DNA from: Synechococcus sp. WH 8101
GTDB lineage: Bacteria > Cyanobacteriota > Cyanobacteriia > PCC-6307 > Cyanobiaceae
Reading direction: 5' to 3'
Assembly (NCBI RefSeq): GCF_004209775.1
Contig: NZ_CP035914.1
Coordinates: 1,674,001 to 1,738,000, forward strand
DNA length: 64,000 nucleotides
A program made the position numbers and the translations under genes. Positions 62,379-64,000 of this stretch are shown piece by piece. Under the pieces are notes generated by a model, which was given only the letters and a program-made list of their open reading frames with translations, was not told the origin of the DNA and did no database searches. Position 1 is the first letter of the stretch; each line of letters opens with the position of its first letter.

Positions 62379-63882
62379 CCTGCTGGCGCTCTCCGGCCAA
62401 TGGGGGGCGCGCAAGGAGGACCGAACAGCGCTGGCTCCGCTGCTGCCCTTCCCTGCGGTGCTCGAGGACAGTTGGCTCCGCCGGGGAATCCAGCGCGATG
62501 CCTTTCTGCGTGAGCTGTTGCAGGGACTGCACCAACGCCGACTGATCCCCCTGCTCGCCATGCTGCCCAGGGGCTGGCGGCTGGCGCCGGCCGCCCTTCC
62601 TGAAAAGCTGCGCGGCCTAGGCTCCCTGCTGGAGGAAGGGCTGGTCAGCCCCACCCTGCTGGCGGCGCTGGCCGACGATCTGCAGCATCTGCTGCCCATC
62701 GGCGACCCCGACAACGCCTCGGACGCCACGGCGCTCAGCCGCTGGACGGCCCGGCATGTGGTGAACCCTGAGAACGGTTCGCGCCAAGCCCTGCCCCAAT
62801 CGCTGCAGCAGTGGCAAGAGCTCGCCAAACAGTCGGCCCAGGAACCCACCCCATGGCCACCCACCAAGGCCGGATCCACGTCAGCCGCGAACCTGGGCAG
62901 CCTCGGCGCCGGCCTCACCTGGCACAACCAGGGGCTGACGCACCTGCAACCCGCCCACTGCCGCCAGGCCAACCGCCTGCTCGCCCAGGTGTTCAACGCC
63001 CTCGGCGCCAACCGCCTGCCGGCTGCTGCGGTGGAACCCTTCCAGTTCGAAGGTGTCGCCAGCACTGCGGCGCTCATGGCGTTGCTGCGCGGCCGCGGCT
63101 GGTCCGCCAGGGCCAGGGTGCGCTCGAGCGTGGCCAGTTTCGGGCTGGGTGCCAGCGCAGCCGCTGAAGACGGCACCTGGCACCAGATCCCCCTGGCCCT
63201 TCCGTATCGCACCGGCTTGCTGCGCCATGGCCAGGAGATCGAATCCCTGCTCCCCCACTGCTGCCTGGAGCTGGAACTGCAGCCACCGGAAGCGGCAGAG
63301 CCTGTGCTGTTGCAGTACTACCAGGGCACCGAAGGGTTGAACGGCTGGGCAGCGATTAACGACCTCGACCGGCCTTGGCAGAACGACCGCGGCAATGGCA
63401 CCGTCGCGTACCCAGGCCCAGCCTTTGAAGCGGAGCACCTGGACCTTGCTCTCGATCTCTGCGATCTGATGGCAGCGGTGCACAACAGCACCGCTGCAGC
63501 GGGCCAGCTCCGTTTTGGTGGCTATGGCGCCCTCGGCTTCTGCATCGATTCCACCGCCCTACTGGAGCAGGCCCTAACGGGCCGCAGCACGCTGTTCCCC
63601 CTCACCCTGGGGGGAATCTGGCGGGAACGGCTGGCGCAGCAACTGGAGCGATTGCTGAACACCGGCCTGAGCACGGCCAACACCAACCACAGCGATGAGG
63701 CGGTGGAGCGCTATCGCGACGCCCTCCAACGCCTGCCCCAGGACCTGAGCCTGCATGGCGAAGCAGCCCTGCGCGCCGAAGCCCGCCTGATCCGCAGCCT
63801 GCCGACCCACTCTCCCTTTGTGTGCGTGCGCGCTCTCAATGGCGAAGCCGCCGCTGAGACGTCCCTCAGCGATCCGTTGTGA
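62371..63882 (+). CDS. Conserved cyanobacterial protein of unknown function
   Basis: 503 residues from MADLLALSG, overlapping the peptidase stop by 8 nt. No catalytic motif is recognised. It has an N-terminal helical region and a compact C-terminal half with VLLQYYQGTEGLNGWAAIND and RFGGYGALGFCIDSTALLE. Its 3' end overlaps a minus-strand gene by 17 nt. Confidence 0.65.
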   Translation: MADLLALSGQWGARKEDRTALAPLLPFPAVLEDSWLRRGIQRDAFLRELLQGLHQRRLIPLLAMLPRGWRLAPAALPEKLRGLGSLLEEGLVSPTLLAALADDLQHLLPIGDPDNASDATALSRWTARHVVNPENGSRQALPQSLQQWQELAKQSAQEPTPWPPTKAGSTSAANLGSLGAGLTWHNQGLTHLQPAHCRQANRLLAQVFNALGANRLPAAAVEPFQFEGVASTAALMALLRGRGWSARARVRSSVASFGLGASAAAEDGTWHQIPLALPYRTGLLRHGQEIESLLPHCCLELELQPPEAAEPVLLQYYQGTEGLNGWAAINDLDRPWQNDRGNGTVAYPGPAFEAEHLDLALDLCDLMAAVHNSTAAAGQLRFGGYGALGFCIDSTALLEQALTGRSTLFPLTLGGIWRERLAQQLERLLNTGLSTANTNHSDEAVERYRDALQRLPQDLSLHGEAALRAEARLIRSLPTHSPFVCVRALNGEAAAETSLSDPL

Positions 63883-64000
63883 GCTCCAGTTCGCGGCAGA
63901 TGGCCGCCACCACCTTGCCGCGGTAGTGGTCGCTGAACGGGCCTGAATCACCGTTATGACTCATGCCATCAATGCTGTAGCGATGCAAGGAGCGCGTCCG
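63866..64000 (-). CDS. C-terminal end of a minus-strand gene, partial
   Basis: 44 residues continue off the window edge and end HYRGKVVAAICRELELTTDR. The segment SIDGMSHNGDSGPFSDHYRG looks like a real protein tail. The family is not recognised. It overlaps the previous gene's 3' end. Confidence 0.5.
   Translation of the reverse strand, partial: RTRSLHRYSIDGMSHNGDSGPFSDHYRGKVVAAICRELELTTDR

Overview
The window is GC-rich chromosomal DNA of a picocyanobacterium (marine or brackish Synechococcus/Cyanobium type). The evidence is an oxygenic photosynthesis and cyanobacterial core set (psbA for D1, ndhD, a high-light-inducible protein, a pheophorbide-oxygenase-like Rieske protein, a CrtISO-like desaturase/isomerase) together with several small cyanobacterial DUF families (DUF1651, DUF1830, DUF4278, DUF2605, DUF1824, DUF2752). 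No tRNA, rRNA, CRISPR array or intact insertion sequence was seen.

1-12.7 kb is an accessory island for ribosomal lanthipeptides. It opens with the 3' end of a class II synthetase (LanM, plus strand). Convergent to it is a tightly coupled minus-strand export operon: outer-membrane TolC-like factor, HlyD-like adaptor, C39-peptidase ABC transporter and a second NHLM-type ABC transporter, each overlapping the next by 4 nt. Upstream lie four precursor genes with nearly identical Nif11-like leaders, a Gly-Gly cleavage site and completely different Cys/Ser/Thr-containing cores. Each precursor has the same promoter (CTGAMR-17 bp-GATAMT), and two have the same terminator. A truncated fifth leader, two or three decayed copies of a 3-methyladenine DNA glycosylase gene, an AT-rich pentapeptide-repeat gene and a frameshifted alpha/beta hydrolase show that the island has grown by duplication and decay.

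12.7-21.5 kb is a c-di-GMP and exopolysaccharide locus: PilZ protein, PAS-GGDEF-EAL, a TackOD1 multi-zinc-ribbon protein, a BcsA/PgaC-like glycosyltransferase, a secreted TIM-barrel hydrolase-like protein, an HlyD-like adaptor and GAF-GGDEF-EAL. Both GGDEF domains are degenerate while the EAL domains look largely intact, so the locus appears to be built around c-di-GMP breakdown and sensing.

21.5-24.1 kb encodes a two-gene acetoin pathway (catabolic acetolactate synthase and acetolactate decarboxylase). The decarboxylase carries an unusual N-terminal ribbon-helix-helix-like extension.

24-44.5 kb holds small cyanobacterial proteins and redox or housekeeping enzymes in short operons (GST, J-domain protein, HIBADH-like reductase, alcohol dehydrogenase, PAO-like oxygenase, bestrophin, FAD enzymes, rhomboid, endonuclease III, Hli, OsmC, PfkB kinase).

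44.6-64 kb is mostly core genome: katG, a HIT protein, psbA with a 20-bp perfect palindrome upstream, a CDF transporter, a Gly/Arg-rich protein with an RHH-like core, trpS, a GH104-type lysozyme, thrS, glk, thrB, ndhD, an M3 oligopeptidase and a large conserved protein.
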